From Woeseiaceae bacterium (GTDB lineage Bacteria; Pseudomonadota; Gammaproteobacteria; Steroidobacterales; Woeseiaceae), in assembly GCA_030066625.1 (NCBI GenBank), contig JASJBG010000012.1, positions 1 to 43,407 on the forward strand: 43,407 bases of DNA. The letters run 5' to 3'. Under the pieces are notes generated by a model. The model made no database searches and had not been told where the DNA came from. It saw only the letters and a list, made by a program, of their open reading frames with translations. This document shows positions 30,543-38,955 of this stretch, piece by piece; within the stretch, counting starts at the first letter, position 1; every line of letters begins with the position of its first letter. A program made the position numbers and the translations under genes.

Positions 30543-32704
30543 TGAATACGCGCAAACGAACTCTTGAGAGGAGCGGCAAACAGGGCGAGCGCTCGCCCGG
30601 TTCCGACAACGCTATGAAGATAACGACCAGGCCTATCGCACTCGCAATGGCCGCCGTGTTGCTCGCGGCGTCACCGATTGCGATGCAGTCCGACACGTTC
30701 TCTAAGCTGATCGGCAGCAAGTCGTCGACCGTTGACACGGCAACGACCGTCGCGCAAGTTCGCCCGGATCACACGCGCTCTGACGATCCGTTCGCGGTGC
30801 CGGCGATCGAGGCGCAAGTTGCCGGCGACGCCACCGTCATGGGTCCGCGCTTCCAGGCGGCGCAGGTCGAGGCGGAGCGCACTCTACGCGCCGATTCGAC
30901 CGAAGAGGATGCGACCGACGATACGGCAGGCCCGATCCCGGCCGAGGCGCGCGCGAAGATGAGCGCGCCGGTCGCGGCGCTCGCCATGCGCGGCGGCAAT
31001 ACGCCTGCCGAGATCATCGTCAGCTACGCCGACTACCCGGAGCTCTTCGAGGGTGATCGGGTCGAGTCGCTGGGCGGCGAGGTCGTACGTCGCTATTCCA
31101 GCTTTGACATGCTGGCCGTTCGGCTGCCGGCCGACGCGCTGGTCGAGCTTGCCATCGAGGACACGGTCGACCGGCTGTCGCTCGACGACCAGATTCGCTC
31201 GCTCGGTTCCGAGCTCGAGACGGCCAACGTGCCGACAGCCGGTTCAATCAACGAATACTACAAAGGCTCGAACGTCGGCATCGCCGTTATTGATACGGGC
31301 ATCGACAAGCACAACGACATCAGCAGCAATGCGATGCAGTACAGCTTCCTGAATGGCAACTACCCGCAGCCGACCGTCAACAATGGCGTCATCACGAGCT
31401 ATAACGACAGCCAGCGCAAGGACCAGTACGGCCACGGCACGCACGTCGCCGGCATCCTCGCGGGCGACGGCAGTGACTCCGACGACCTGCACCGCGGCAC
31501 CGCGCAGCAGGCCAAGCTGCTGGCGCTGCAGGTACTCGACAACCACGGTTGGGGCTCGTCCTCAGACGTGATCGCAGCGCTCGACTGGCTCGCCCAGTAC
31601 GGCAGCTACTTCGACGTCCGGGTCGTCAACCTTTCGCTTGGCCAGGGCATTACCGAGTCGAACGCGACCGACCCGATGGTACTCGCGGCCGAGACGCTGT
31701 GGGATCAGGGCATGGTCGTGGTCGTCGCATCGGGCAACTACGGCCATTCCGGCTACGGTACGGTCATGAGCCCGGGCAACTCGCGCAAGGTCATCACGGT
31801 CGGTTCGCTGACCGACAATGGCACGGGCAGCGATACGAGCGACGACTACGTGTCCACGTTCTCGTCGAAGGGCCCGACGATCGGCGACTTCGTCGTGAAG
31901 CCGGACCTCATCGCGCCGGGCAATCGTCTCGTCGCGGCGATTCCGAAGAACGCCAAGCTCATTAACGACCTGCCGAGCCGCGTAGTCGCATGCACCAGTA
32001 ACGGCTGCAAGGACAAGTACTTCGAGCTTTCGGGCACGAGTATGGCAACGCCGATGGTTGCAGCGGCCGTCGCCCTGATGCTCGAGAAGGACCCGTCGCT
32101 GACCCCGGACACGATCAAGGCGCGGCTGATGCGCTCGGCCCGCAAGATTGACGCAGGGCCGGTCGAGGCCGGTGCCGGCGTCCTCGACGTCGAGGCCGCG
32201 CTCAACGACACGGGCGTCATGACAACGCCGGCGCTGTCGCCGCTGCTCGTACCTGACGAGAACAACAACGGCGTCTACATCCAGGATACTGCCATCCTTT
32301 GGGGCAGCGAGACCTGGGGCACGGGCTACCTGTGGACGGACGGCGCCACCTGGGCCAGCGGCTATGGCTGGACGGACGGTAACGACGTCAACGCCAACGG
32401 CTACGTCTGGACCGATGGCGGCGGCACCACGGCCAGCGGCTACGGCTGGACCGATGGCGTCAACGCGTTCGGCTACGGCTGGACCGACGGCGGCGGTACG
32501 ACGGCCAGCGGCTACGGCTGGACCGACGGCACCAACGCGCTCGGCTACGGCTGGACGGACGGTGGCGGCGGTGCATCGGCCAACGGCATCGACGGCGGCG
32601 GCATCGACGGTATCGATGGCGGCGGCTTTGTCGATGGCCAGGGACTGCTGACCGACGGTGCGAACGGCGTCGAGCTTCGCGACGACGCCAATACCGGCGA
32701 CTGA
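30542..32704 (+). CDS. secreted subtilisin-like (S8) protease with WTDG repeats
   Basis: 720-residue serine protease. The catalytic triad is Asp251 (VIDTGID), His298 (GHGTHVAG) and Ser500 (GTSMATP), with oxyanion Asn in VVASGN. A hydrophobic export segment lies at about residues 30-48 (PIALAMAAVLLAASPIA), after a 24-residue basic N-terminus that may be an unusually long signal start; ATG 30614 is an alternative. A long prodomain-like region (about 50-235) follows. After the protease domain, residues about 580-670 hold seven WTDG motifs within GYGWTDG-like units, then a Gly/Ile/Asp-rich tail (GIDGGGIDGIDGGG). GGAGG precedes the ATG at 30542, which overlaps the upstream stop, so protease and cyclase are coupled. 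The tail may be a surface-binding or sorting element; that is an inference. Confidence 0.85.
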   Translation: MNTRKRTLERSGKQGERSPGSDNAMKITTRPIALAMAAVLLAASPIAMQSDTFSKLIGSKSSTVDTATTVAQVRPDHTRSDDPFAVPAIEAQVAGDATVMGPRFQAAQVEAERTLRADSTEEDATDDTAGPIPAEARAKMSAPVAALAMRGGNTPAEIIVSYADYPELFEGDRVESLGGEVVRRYSSFDMLAVRLPADALVELAIEDTVDRLSLDDQIRSLGSELETANVPTAGSINEYYKGSNVGIAVIDTGIDKHNDISSNAMQYSFLNGNYPQPTVNNGVITSYNDSQRKDQYGHGTHVAGILAGDGSDSDDLHRGTAQQAKLLALQVLDNHGWGSSSDVIAALDWLAQYGSYFDVRVVNLSLGQGITESNATDPMVLAAETLWDQGMVVVVASGNYGHSGYGTVMSPGNSRKVITVGSLTDNGTGSDTSDDYVSTFSSKGPTIGDFVVKPDLIAPGNRLVAAIPKNAKLINDLPSRVVACTSNGCKDKYFELSGTSMATPMVAAAVALMLEKDPSLTPDTIKARLMRSARKIDAGPVEAGAGVLDVEAALNDTGVMTTPALSPLLVPDENNNGVYIQDTAILWGSETWGTGYLWTDGATWASGYGWTDGNDVNANGYVWTDGGGTTASGYGWTDGVNAFGYGWTDGGGTTASGYGWTDGTNALGYGWTDGGGGASANGIDGGGIDGIDGGGFVDGQGLLTDGANGVELRDDANTGD
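32420..32563 (+). repeat. two 72-bp tandem repeats in the protease tail
   Basis: Copies at 32420-32491 and 32492-32563 encode GGTTASGYGWTDG-VNAFGYGWTDG and the same with TNALGYGWTDG. They are a recent duplication within a wider set of seven WTDG units (32320-32565). Wobble differences are few, so this repeat number may vary between strains. Confidence 0.85.
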
Positions 32705-32739
32705 CACTTACGCACGGACAACAACAACAAATAACAAGA

Positions 32740-32769
32740 AAGAAGGCCACCCCGATGGGTGGCCTTCTT
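32740..32769. terminator. bidirectional terminator after the protease gene
   Basis: AAGAAGGCCACCC (32740-32752) pairs perfectly with GGGTGGCCTTCTT (32757-32769), with loop CGAT. T-runs follow on the right and A-runs precede on the left, so it can end both the protease transcript and the convergent flavoprotein transcript. Confidence 0.88.
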
Positions 32770-32816
32770 GTTTCTAAGAACAGCCGGCCGGCCTTGTCGC
32801 TCGCGAGCCGTATCCT

Positions 32817-33854
32817 TCAGTCGTCGGCGGTTACGCCGAGTCGTTCATGCATCAGCGGGCTGGTCGTCGTGTACTGCAGGTGGGCTTTCTTGCCGGGTTC
32901 GATGCGTTCCTTGGCCGCGAAGGCCGCGAGCGCGGCCTCGTGGAAGCCCGACAGGATCAACTTCTTCTTGCCCGGGTAGTAGTTGATGTCACCGATCGCG
33001 TAGATCCCGGGGATGTTGGTCTCGAAGCGCTCGGTGTCGACGTTGATGGTCTTGCGGTTCAGGTCCAGCGACCAGTCGGCGATCGGCCCGAGCTTCGGCG
33101 CGAGGCCCCAGAAGACGAGCAGGCTGTCGCAGTCGACGTCGACCGTGTCGCCGTCGAGCGTCGTGACCGTGATGCCCTGGATGCCGCTATCGTCCGCCCG
33201 ATAGTCGGTGACCTTGCCGAACAGCTCCTGTATCTGGCCGTCGGCAACCAGCGACTTCATCTTGTCGACCGACGCCGGCGCTGCGCGGTACTCGGTGCGG
33301 CGATGCACGAGCGTCATCGACTCGACCATCGGCGCGAGTTCCAGCACCCAGTCGAGCGCGGAGTCGCCGCCGCCGAGTATCGCGACCTTGCGGCCCTCGA
33401 AACGCTTCGGCTCGCGAACGCGGTAGTGCAGGCTCTTGTCCTCGTGCGCCTCGATGCCGGCGAGTCGCATGCGGCGCGGCTGGAACGAGCCGACACCGCC
33501 GGCGATGAACACCGTTTTGGTCCTGAACTTCGTACCGGCACCGGTTTCGACCTCGAATCCGTCATCGATTGGCTGAACCGTCTGCACCTCTTCGCCCAGG
33601 TGGAAGGTCGGCTCGAAGGGCGCGATCTGCTTCATCAGGTTGTCGATCAGCTCCTGCGCCGAGCAGACAGGAATGCCCGGGATGTCGTAGATCGGTTTGT
33701 CCGGATAAAGCTCGGCGCACTGGCCGCCGACGTGGCGCATGCTGTCGACGACGTGCGCGTGGATGCCGAGAAGGCCCAGTTCGAAGACCTGGAAGAGCCC
33801 GCAGGGGCCTGCGCCGACGATCAATGCGTCGGTGTGGATCGTGTCGGTAGTCAT
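32817..33854 (-). CDS. ferredoxin/flavodoxin-NADP reductase, thioredoxin reductase-like
   Basis: 345-residue flavoprotein. FAD-binding motif is VGAGPCGLF near residue 14 and NADP motif is GGGDSALDW near 160. YAIGDINYYPG closes the FAD site. The central CxxC of thioredoxin reductase is absent, which fits the YumC/type 2 FNR group that shuttles electrons between NADPH and ferredoxin or flavodoxin. Single ORF, convergent with the protease and divergent from the TetR gene; 90 bp lie between its start and the TetR start. No clear ribosome site is seen. It may supply reduced ferredoxin to a redox or detoxification step, an inference. Confidence 0.85.
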   Translation of the reverse strand: MTTDTIHTDALIVGAGPCGLFQVFELGLLGIHAHVVDSMRHVGGQCAELYPDKPIYDIPGIPVCSAQELIDNLMKQIAPFEPTFHLGEEVQTVQPIDDGFEVETGAGTKFRTKTVFIAGGVGSFQPRRMRLAGIEAHEDKSLHYRVREPKRFEGRKVAILGGGDSALDWVLELAPMVESMTLVHRRTEYRAAPASVDKMKSLVADGQIQELFGKVTDYRADDSGIQGITVTTLDGDTVDVDCDSLLVFWGLAPKLGPIADWSLDLNRKTINVDTERFETNIPGIYAIGDINYYPGKKKLILSGFHEAALAAFAAKERIEPGKKAHLQYTTTSPLMHERLGVTADD

Positions 33855-33910
33855 GGCGCGTAGTCTACGGCCGAACGCCCGGGGGTTACATTCTGAGACG
33901 AATCTGTCGT

Positions 33911-33940
33911 ATAACTATACAGAACGTTCTGTATAGTTAT
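33911..33940. promoter_or_regulatory. 30-bp perfect palindrome, probable TetR operator
   Basis: ATAACTATACAGAAC is followed directly by its exact reverse complement, giving a 30-bp perfect inverted repeat. It ends 4 bp before the TetR start codon and contains -10-like TATACA and TATAGTTAT sequences for both strands. A TetR dimer bound here would block the efflux operon and probably also affect the divergent flavoprotein gene. Confidence 0.85.
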
Positions 33941-33944
33941 TCTC

Positions 33945-34526
33945 ATGGGCCGACAACCACAAGCAAAGAAAAAGGTGCTCGACGCTTCCCGCGAAATCGT
34001 GATGGAGCGCGGCGCCGGCTGCCTGACGTTCGAGCAGGTCGCGCAGGTCTCCGGCGTCACCCGGGGCGGCATCACTTATCACTTCCCGACCAAGCAGGCG
34101 CTGCTGCAGGCGCTGGTGCAGGACGACATCGAGCAGTGGAAGGAGCTCGAGGAGGTGCAGCGACCGGCGGGCGAAGCGCCCGAGACCGCGGAACTGCTGG
34201 CTTTCATGCGCTCGTACACGGACGAGAACCCGGACAAGCGGCGCTTTGTCACCGGCATGCTCGGCGCCGCGACGCTCGACCCGCCCATCATCGACCCGGT
34301 GCGGGAGTTTGAACGCGAACGCCTGACGGGCGTCGAATGGAACGAACGGAACCTGAAGATCGAGCTGCTGAGGCTCGCCGCACAGGGGCTCTTCTGGGCA
34401 AACCTGTTCCACTGCCCCGATATCTCGCCCGAGCTGCGCGGCCGACTGGTCGAGGTGCTGGAATCCCTGGCCCGGGAGTGGTCGGGCGACAGCGACAAGA
34501 ATTCCGAAGGAAACAACAATGAATGA
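33945..34526 (+). CDS. TetR-family repressor of the RND operon
   Basis: 193-residue regulator. The N-terminal helix-turn-helix is TFEQVAQVSGVTRGGITYHFPTK, and the C-terminal ligand-binding half is TetR_C-like. It starts 4 bp after a perfect palindrome, so no normal ribosome-binding site is available and the mRNA may be leaderless. It overlaps the membrane-fusion gene by 8 bp, so regulator and pump are one operon. Probable negative autoregulation, relieved by a pump substrate. Confidence 0.88.
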   Translation: MGRQPQAKKKVLDASREIVMERGAGCLTFEQVAQVSGVTRGGITYHFPTKQALLQALVQDDIEQWKELEEVQRPAGEAPETAELLAFMRSYTDENPDKRRFVTGMLGAATLDPPIIDPVREFERERLTGVEWNERNLKIELLRLAAQGLFWANLFHCPDISPELRGRLVEVLESLAREWSGDSDKNSEGNNNE

Positions 34527-35703
34527 GCTACTTGTGTTCGCGCGACGCCGGGCCGTGCTCGCGCTTTGCCTGTTCGTCGCCGGCTGCGGCGGCGGTGGTG
34601 GCCCGGAGGGCGGCCCGCCGGCCGTCGGCGTCAGTGTCGCCGAGGTCATGACCCGGCCGATCGTCGAGTGGGACGAATTCACCGGCCGTATCCAGGCCGT
34701 CAATACGGTGCAGCTGCAGCCGAGGATCACTGGCTACCTGGATGCCGTACACTTCGCCGAGGGCGCCGTCGTCGAGCAGGGCGACCTGCTGTTCACGATC
34801 GACGACCGCGAGTATCGCGCCGCCGTCGCATCGCAGCGCGCGGACGTCGTGCGTGCCGAGACCCGCGTGGAACTCGCCCAGCAGGATCTCGACCGCTCCG
34901 AGAAACTCGTCGCGGCCAAGGCGGTGTCAATCGAAGAGCTGGAGCAGCGCCGTGGCGAGGTGAAGCAGGCGCAGGCAGATCTCAACAGCGCCCGCGCGGC
35001 GCTCGATTCAGCGGAGCTCAACCTCGAGTTCACCCGCGTGACCGCGCCAATCGCGGGCCGCGTCGGTGAAGCGCTGATCAGGCCCGGCAACCTCGTGACG
35101 CCGAACGGCTCCGTGCTGACGACGCTCGTGTCGATCGACCCGATTCACGTCGTGTTCGAAGGCGACGAGCGCATCTACCTCAAGTACCAGGCGCGCGCCG
35201 CGTCCGGCGAGCGCCCCAGCTCCCGTGACGTCCCGAACCCGGTGCAGGTCGGGCTCGCGTCGGATGCGGACTTCCCGTTTCGCGGCCACATGGACTTCGT
35301 CGACAACCAGGTCGACCCGGCGACGGGAACGATCCAGGGCCGCGCGCTGATCGACAACCCGGACGGCTACCTGATTCCCGGGTTGTTCGCGCGCGTTCGC
35401 CTGCTCGGCAGCAACGAGTACGACGCGCTGATGATCCACGAGGCGGCGGTCATGACCGACCAGGATCGAAAATACGTCTACGTCGTGACGCCTGACAACG
35501 CCGCCGTGCGCCGTGACGTCGAGCTCGGCCGCGAGGCCGACGGCCTGCGCGTCGTGTCGAGCGGGCTCGAGGCCGGCGAGCGCATTGTCGTCAACGGCGT
35601 GCGCAAGGTGTTCTTCTCTGGCGCGCCCGTCATCCCGACGATCGTGCCGATGAACGACCCGACGCAGACGGCGCAGGCACCGTCGTCCACCCCGGAAGGC
35701 TAG
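34519..35703 (+). CDS. RND efflux membrane-fusion lipoprotein
   Basis: 394-residue periplasmic adaptor of the AcrA/MexA family. Lipoprotein signal LCLFVAGCGG with the lipobox VAGC. Motifs: AVNTVQLQPRITGYLDAVHFAEGAVVEQGDLLF (half of the lipoyl-like motif), an alpha-helical hairpin (VASQRADVV to LEQRRGEVKQAQADL) and a beta-barrel ending with VVVNGVRKVFFSGAPV. It connects the permease to the outer-membrane channel. GAAGGAA lies before the ATG; overlaps the TetR stop. Confidence 0.93.
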   Translation: MNELLVFARRRAVLALCLFVAGCGGGGGPEGGPPAVGVSVAEVMTRPIVEWDEFTGRIQAVNTVQLQPRITGYLDAVHFAEGAVVEQGDLLFTIDDREYRAAVASQRADVVRAETRVELAQQDLDRSEKLVAAKAVSIEELEQRRGEVKQAQADLNSARAALDSAELNLEFTRVTAPIAGRVGEALIRPGNLVTPNGSVLTTLVSIDPIHVVFEGDERIYLKYQARAASGERPSSRDVPNPVQVGLASDADFPFRGHMDFVDNQVDPATGTIQGRALIDNPDGYLIPGLFARVRLLGSNEYDALMIHEAAVMTDQDRKYVYVVTPDNAAVRRDVELGREADGLRVVSSGLEAGERIVVNGVRKVFFSGAPVIPTIVPMNDPTQTAQAPSSTPEG

Positions 35704-35706
35704 GCC

Positions 35707-38700
35707 ATGAATCCCTCCAGGGTCTTTGTCGATCGCCCGATCTTCGCGGGCGTGCTGTCGATCTTCGTGCTGATCGCGGGCCTGATCGCCATCCCGAACC
35801 TGCCGGTCAGCGAGTATCCCGAAGTTGTGCCGCCGACGATCCAGGTCACGGCGACCTACCCGGGCGCGAACCCGCAGACGATCTCCGAGACCGTCGCGGC
35901 GCCGCTCGAAGAGGCGATCAACGGCGTCGAGAACATGATCTACATGAAGTCGGTCGCGAGCTCGGACGGCGTGCTGCAGGTGCAGATCACGTTCGCGGGC
36001 GGTACTGACATCGATCTCGCCCAGGTGCAGGTGCAGAACCGCGTTGCGATCGCGTTGCCGCGGCTGCCGGAAGCCGTCCGCGCGCTAGGCGTCGCGACGG
36101 CGAAGTCGTCGCCGAACCTAACGATGGTCGTGCACCTGACGTCGCCGGAAGGCGATTACGACGGCTTCTATCTCGCGAACTACGTGACGATCAACATCCT
36201 CGACGAGATCGCGCGGCTGCCGGGCGTCGGCCAGGCGCTCGTATTCGGTGCCGGCGACTATTCGATGCGGGTCTGGCTGGACCCGGAGAAAGTAGCGTCG
36301 CGCGACCTGACCGCGGGCGACGTGATCAACGCGATTCGCGAGCAGAACATCCAGGTCTCGGCGGGCATCATCGGCGGACCCCCGCAGTCGGGCGCCGGCT
36401 TCACGCAGTACTCGCTGAGTGCCCGGGGACGTCTGCAGACCGTCGAGGAGTTCGAGAACATCGTGCTCAAGACCGGCGCGGCGCCCGGCTCGGTGACGAC
36501 GCTCGGCGACGTGGCCCGCGTCGAACTCGGTTCCGAGACCTACTCGCTGCGTTCGCGCCTCAATAGCCAGGAAGCCGCGGCAATCCCGATCTTCCAGAGT
36601 CCCGGCGCGAACTCCATCGCGCTGTCGGATGCCGTGCGCGCCAAGATGGACGAGCTGTCGGCCGACTTCCCGCCCGGCGTCAGCTGGGACGTCGCCTACG
36701 ATCCGACCGTGTTCGTACGCCAGTCGATCAACTCCGTCGTCACGACGCTGCTCGAGGCCGTCCTGCTCGTCGTCATCGTCGTCGTGCTGTTCCTGCAGAC
36801 CTGGCGGGCATCGATCATCCCGCTGCTCGCGGTGCCGGTATCGATCATCGGCACCTTCGCGGTCCTCTTGCTGCTCGGCTTCTCGATCAACGTACTAACG
36901 CTGTTCGGACTCGTGCTGGCGATCGGCATCGTCGTCGACGACGCGATCGTCGTGGTCGAGAACGTGGAACGCCACATCGAGATGGGCAAGTCGCCGCGCG
37001 AAGCGGCGCACGTCGCCATGCAGGAAGTGTCGGGTCCGATCATTGCGATTTCGCTCGTGCTCGCGGCCGTGTTCGTGCCGCTCGCGTTCTTAAGCGGCGT
37101 CACCGGCGAGTTCTACCGGCAGTTTGCCGTGACGATATCCGCGGCCGTCCTGATCTCGGCTTTCAACTCGCTGACGCTGTCGCCGGCGATGGCCGCCGTG
37201 CTGTTGAAGCCGCGCGGCGCCCCGCCGGGCCGCATCGGCAGGACGATCGACTTCCTGTTCGGCTGGATCTTCAGGCCCTTCAACCGCGTGTTCGACCGCG
37301 GCGCGAAGGCCTACGGCACCAACACGACGCGCAACCTGAATCGCAGCGGCAGGCTGTCGATCATCTACCTGCTGCTCATCGGTATCGCCATCATGGGCTT
37401 CCGTGCAGTGCCGGGCGGCTTCATCCCGGTGCAGGACAAACAGTACCTGTTCGCCGTTGCACTGTTGCCCGAGGGCGCGAACATCCAGCGAACCGACGAG
37501 ATGCTCGCCGAAATGTCGGAGATAGCGCTCGCGGTACCGGGCATTCGTTCGACCGTCGCGTTTCCGGGCCTGAACGGCGTCCACTTCGTGAATACGCCGA
37601 ACATCGGCACGATGTTCATCGGCATCGATCCGCAGGGTGAGCGCGAGGCCACTGCGGCCGAACTCGCCGCGCAGCTCTCGGGCGCGTTCTCGATGATCGA
37701 GGAAGGCCTTGCGTTCGCGCTGATGCCGCCACCCGTGCTCGGGCTCGGCAACTCCTCCGGCGTCGAGATGTACGTGCAGGATCGCGGCAACCTCGGCTTT
37801 GGCGAGCTGAATGCGCAGACGCAGGCGCTGGCCGGCGCACTGCGGCAGACGCCGGGCTTCGATCCCTATTCCGTCCTCAGTTCGTTCCAGTCGAACGTGC
37901 CGCAGCTCGAGGCGGTCGTCGACCGGCGCAAGGTCAAGGAGCAGAACCTGCAGCTCAACGAGGTATTCGACGCGCTGCAGGTGTATCTCGGATCCGCGTA
38001 CGTGAACGACTTCAACCTGTTCGGGCGGACCTATAGCGTCTACGTGCAGGCCGACGCGCCGTATCGCGACGAAGTCAGCGATGTTGCCCGGCTCAAGGTG
38101 CGCAACGCGGAGGGCCGTATGATCCCGGTCACGAGCGTACTCGAGGTCGAGGAAAGCTACGGGCCGGACCCGGTCATTCGCTACAACGGCTACCCGGCGG
38201 CGGACCTTTCCGCCGGCATCGACCCGGCGCTGATGTCCTCGAGTGAGGCGCTGAATGTCGTGACGGCACTGGCGGGCGCCAGCCTGCCAAAGGGCATGGG
38301 CTTCGAGTGGACCGGCCTGACCTTCCAGGAAGCGACCCAGGGCAACACGGCGATCATCGTCTTTCCGCTGTGCATCCTGTTCGTGTTCCTGATTCTTGCG
38401 GCGCTGTACGAGAGCTGGTCGCTGCCGCTTGCCGTGATCCTGATCGTGCCGCTCTGCCTGCTGTCGGCGATTGCGGGCATCTGGTCGCTGAACACGATCA
38501 AGGGCTTCATTTTCGGCATGCAGATTGCGAGCGGCATGATTCCGCCGCCGCCGGTGTCGGTGCCACCGACGTTCCTCGACAACAACATCTTCACGCAGAT
38601 CGGACTCGTCGTGCTCATGGGCCTCGCCTGCAAGAATGCGATCCTGATCGTCGAGTTCGCCCGCGACCTCGAGCGCATGGGTCGGTCCATCGCTGAAGCC

Positions 38701-38955
38701 GCCATCGAGGCCGCGCGGATTCGACTGCGGCCGATCCTGATGACGAGCTTCGCGTTCATCGCGGGCGTCGTCCCGCTCGTCTTTGCGTCGGGCGCGGGCT
38801 CCGAGGTGCGCCACGTCATGGGCGTGACCGTGTTCTTCGGCATGCTCGGCGTGACCTTCTTCGGGCTCATTTTCACGCCCGTCATTTACGTGCTGATCCG
38901 CAAGCTCGAAACACGCAGCGAGCGGCTCGGGGAGGTGGCTCATGAAGCGGTTTGA
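35707..38955 (+). CDS. RND efflux permease (AcrB/HAE-1 type)
   Basis: 1082-residue inner-membrane proton antiporter with the usual 12 transmembrane helices and two large periplasmic loops. The proton-relay Asp pair is at about 411-412 (GIVVDDAIVVVENVER). FVDRPIFAGVLSIFVLIAGL opens the protein, and the second half contains GLACKNAILIVEFARDL. The last 14 bp overlap the next gene. Such pumps export drugs, dyes or metabolites; the substrate is not known. Confidence 0.95.
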   Translation: MNPSRVFVDRPIFAGVLSIFVLIAGLIAIPNLPVSEYPEVVPPTIQVTATYPGANPQTISETVAAPLEEAINGVENMIYMKSVASSDGVLQVQITFAGGTDIDLAQVQVQNRVAIALPRLPEAVRALGVATAKSSPNLTMVVHLTSPEGDYDGFYLANYVTINILDEIARLPGVGQALVFGAGDYSMRVWLDPEKVASRDLTAGDVINAIREQNIQVSAGIIGGPPQSGAGFTQYSLSARGRLQTVEEFENIVLKTGAAPGSVTTLGDVARVELGSETYSLRSRLNSQEAAAIPIFQSPGANSIALSDAVRAKMDELSADFPPGVSWDVAYDPTVFVRQSINSVVTTLLEAVLLVVIVVVLFLQTWRASIIPLLAVPVSIIGTFAVLLLLGFSINVLTLFGLVLAIGIVVDDAIVVVENVERHIEMGKSPREAAHVAMQEVSGPIIAISLVLAAVFVPLAFLSGVTGEFYRQFAVTISAAVLISAFNSLTLSPAMAAVLLKPRGAPPGRIGRTIDFLFGWIFRPFNRVFDRGAKAYGTNTTRNLNRSGRLSIIYLLLIGIAIMGFRAVPGGFIPVQDKQYLFAVALLPEGANIQRTDEMLAEMSEIALAVPGIRSTVAFPGLNGVHFVNTPNIGTMFIGIDPQGEREATAAELAAQLSGAFSMIEEGLAFALMPPPVLGLGNSSGVEMYVQDRGNLGFGELNAQTQALAGALRQTPGFDPYSVLSSFQSNVPQLEAVVDRRKVKEQNLQLNEVFDALQVYLGSAYVNDFNLFGRTYSVYVQADAPYRDEVSDVARLKVRNAEGRMIPVTSVLEVEESYGPDPVIRYNGYPAADLSAGIDPALMSSSEALNVVTALAGASLPKGMGFEWTGLTFQEATQGNTAIIVFPLCILFVFLILAALYESWSLPLAVILIVPLCLLSAIAGIWSLNTIKGFIFGMQIASGMIPPPPVSVPPTFLDNNIFTQIGLVVLMGLACKNAILIVEFARDLERMGRSIAEAAIEAARIRLRPILMTSFAFIAGVVPLVFASGAGSEVRHVMGVTVFFGMLGVTFFGLIFTPVIYVLIRKLETRSERLGEVAHEAV

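Noticed and set aside
32817-33854. Thioredoxin reductase (trxB)
   Set aside because: The central redox-active CxxC motif is missing, which fits a ferredoxin/flavodoxin-NADP reductase better.
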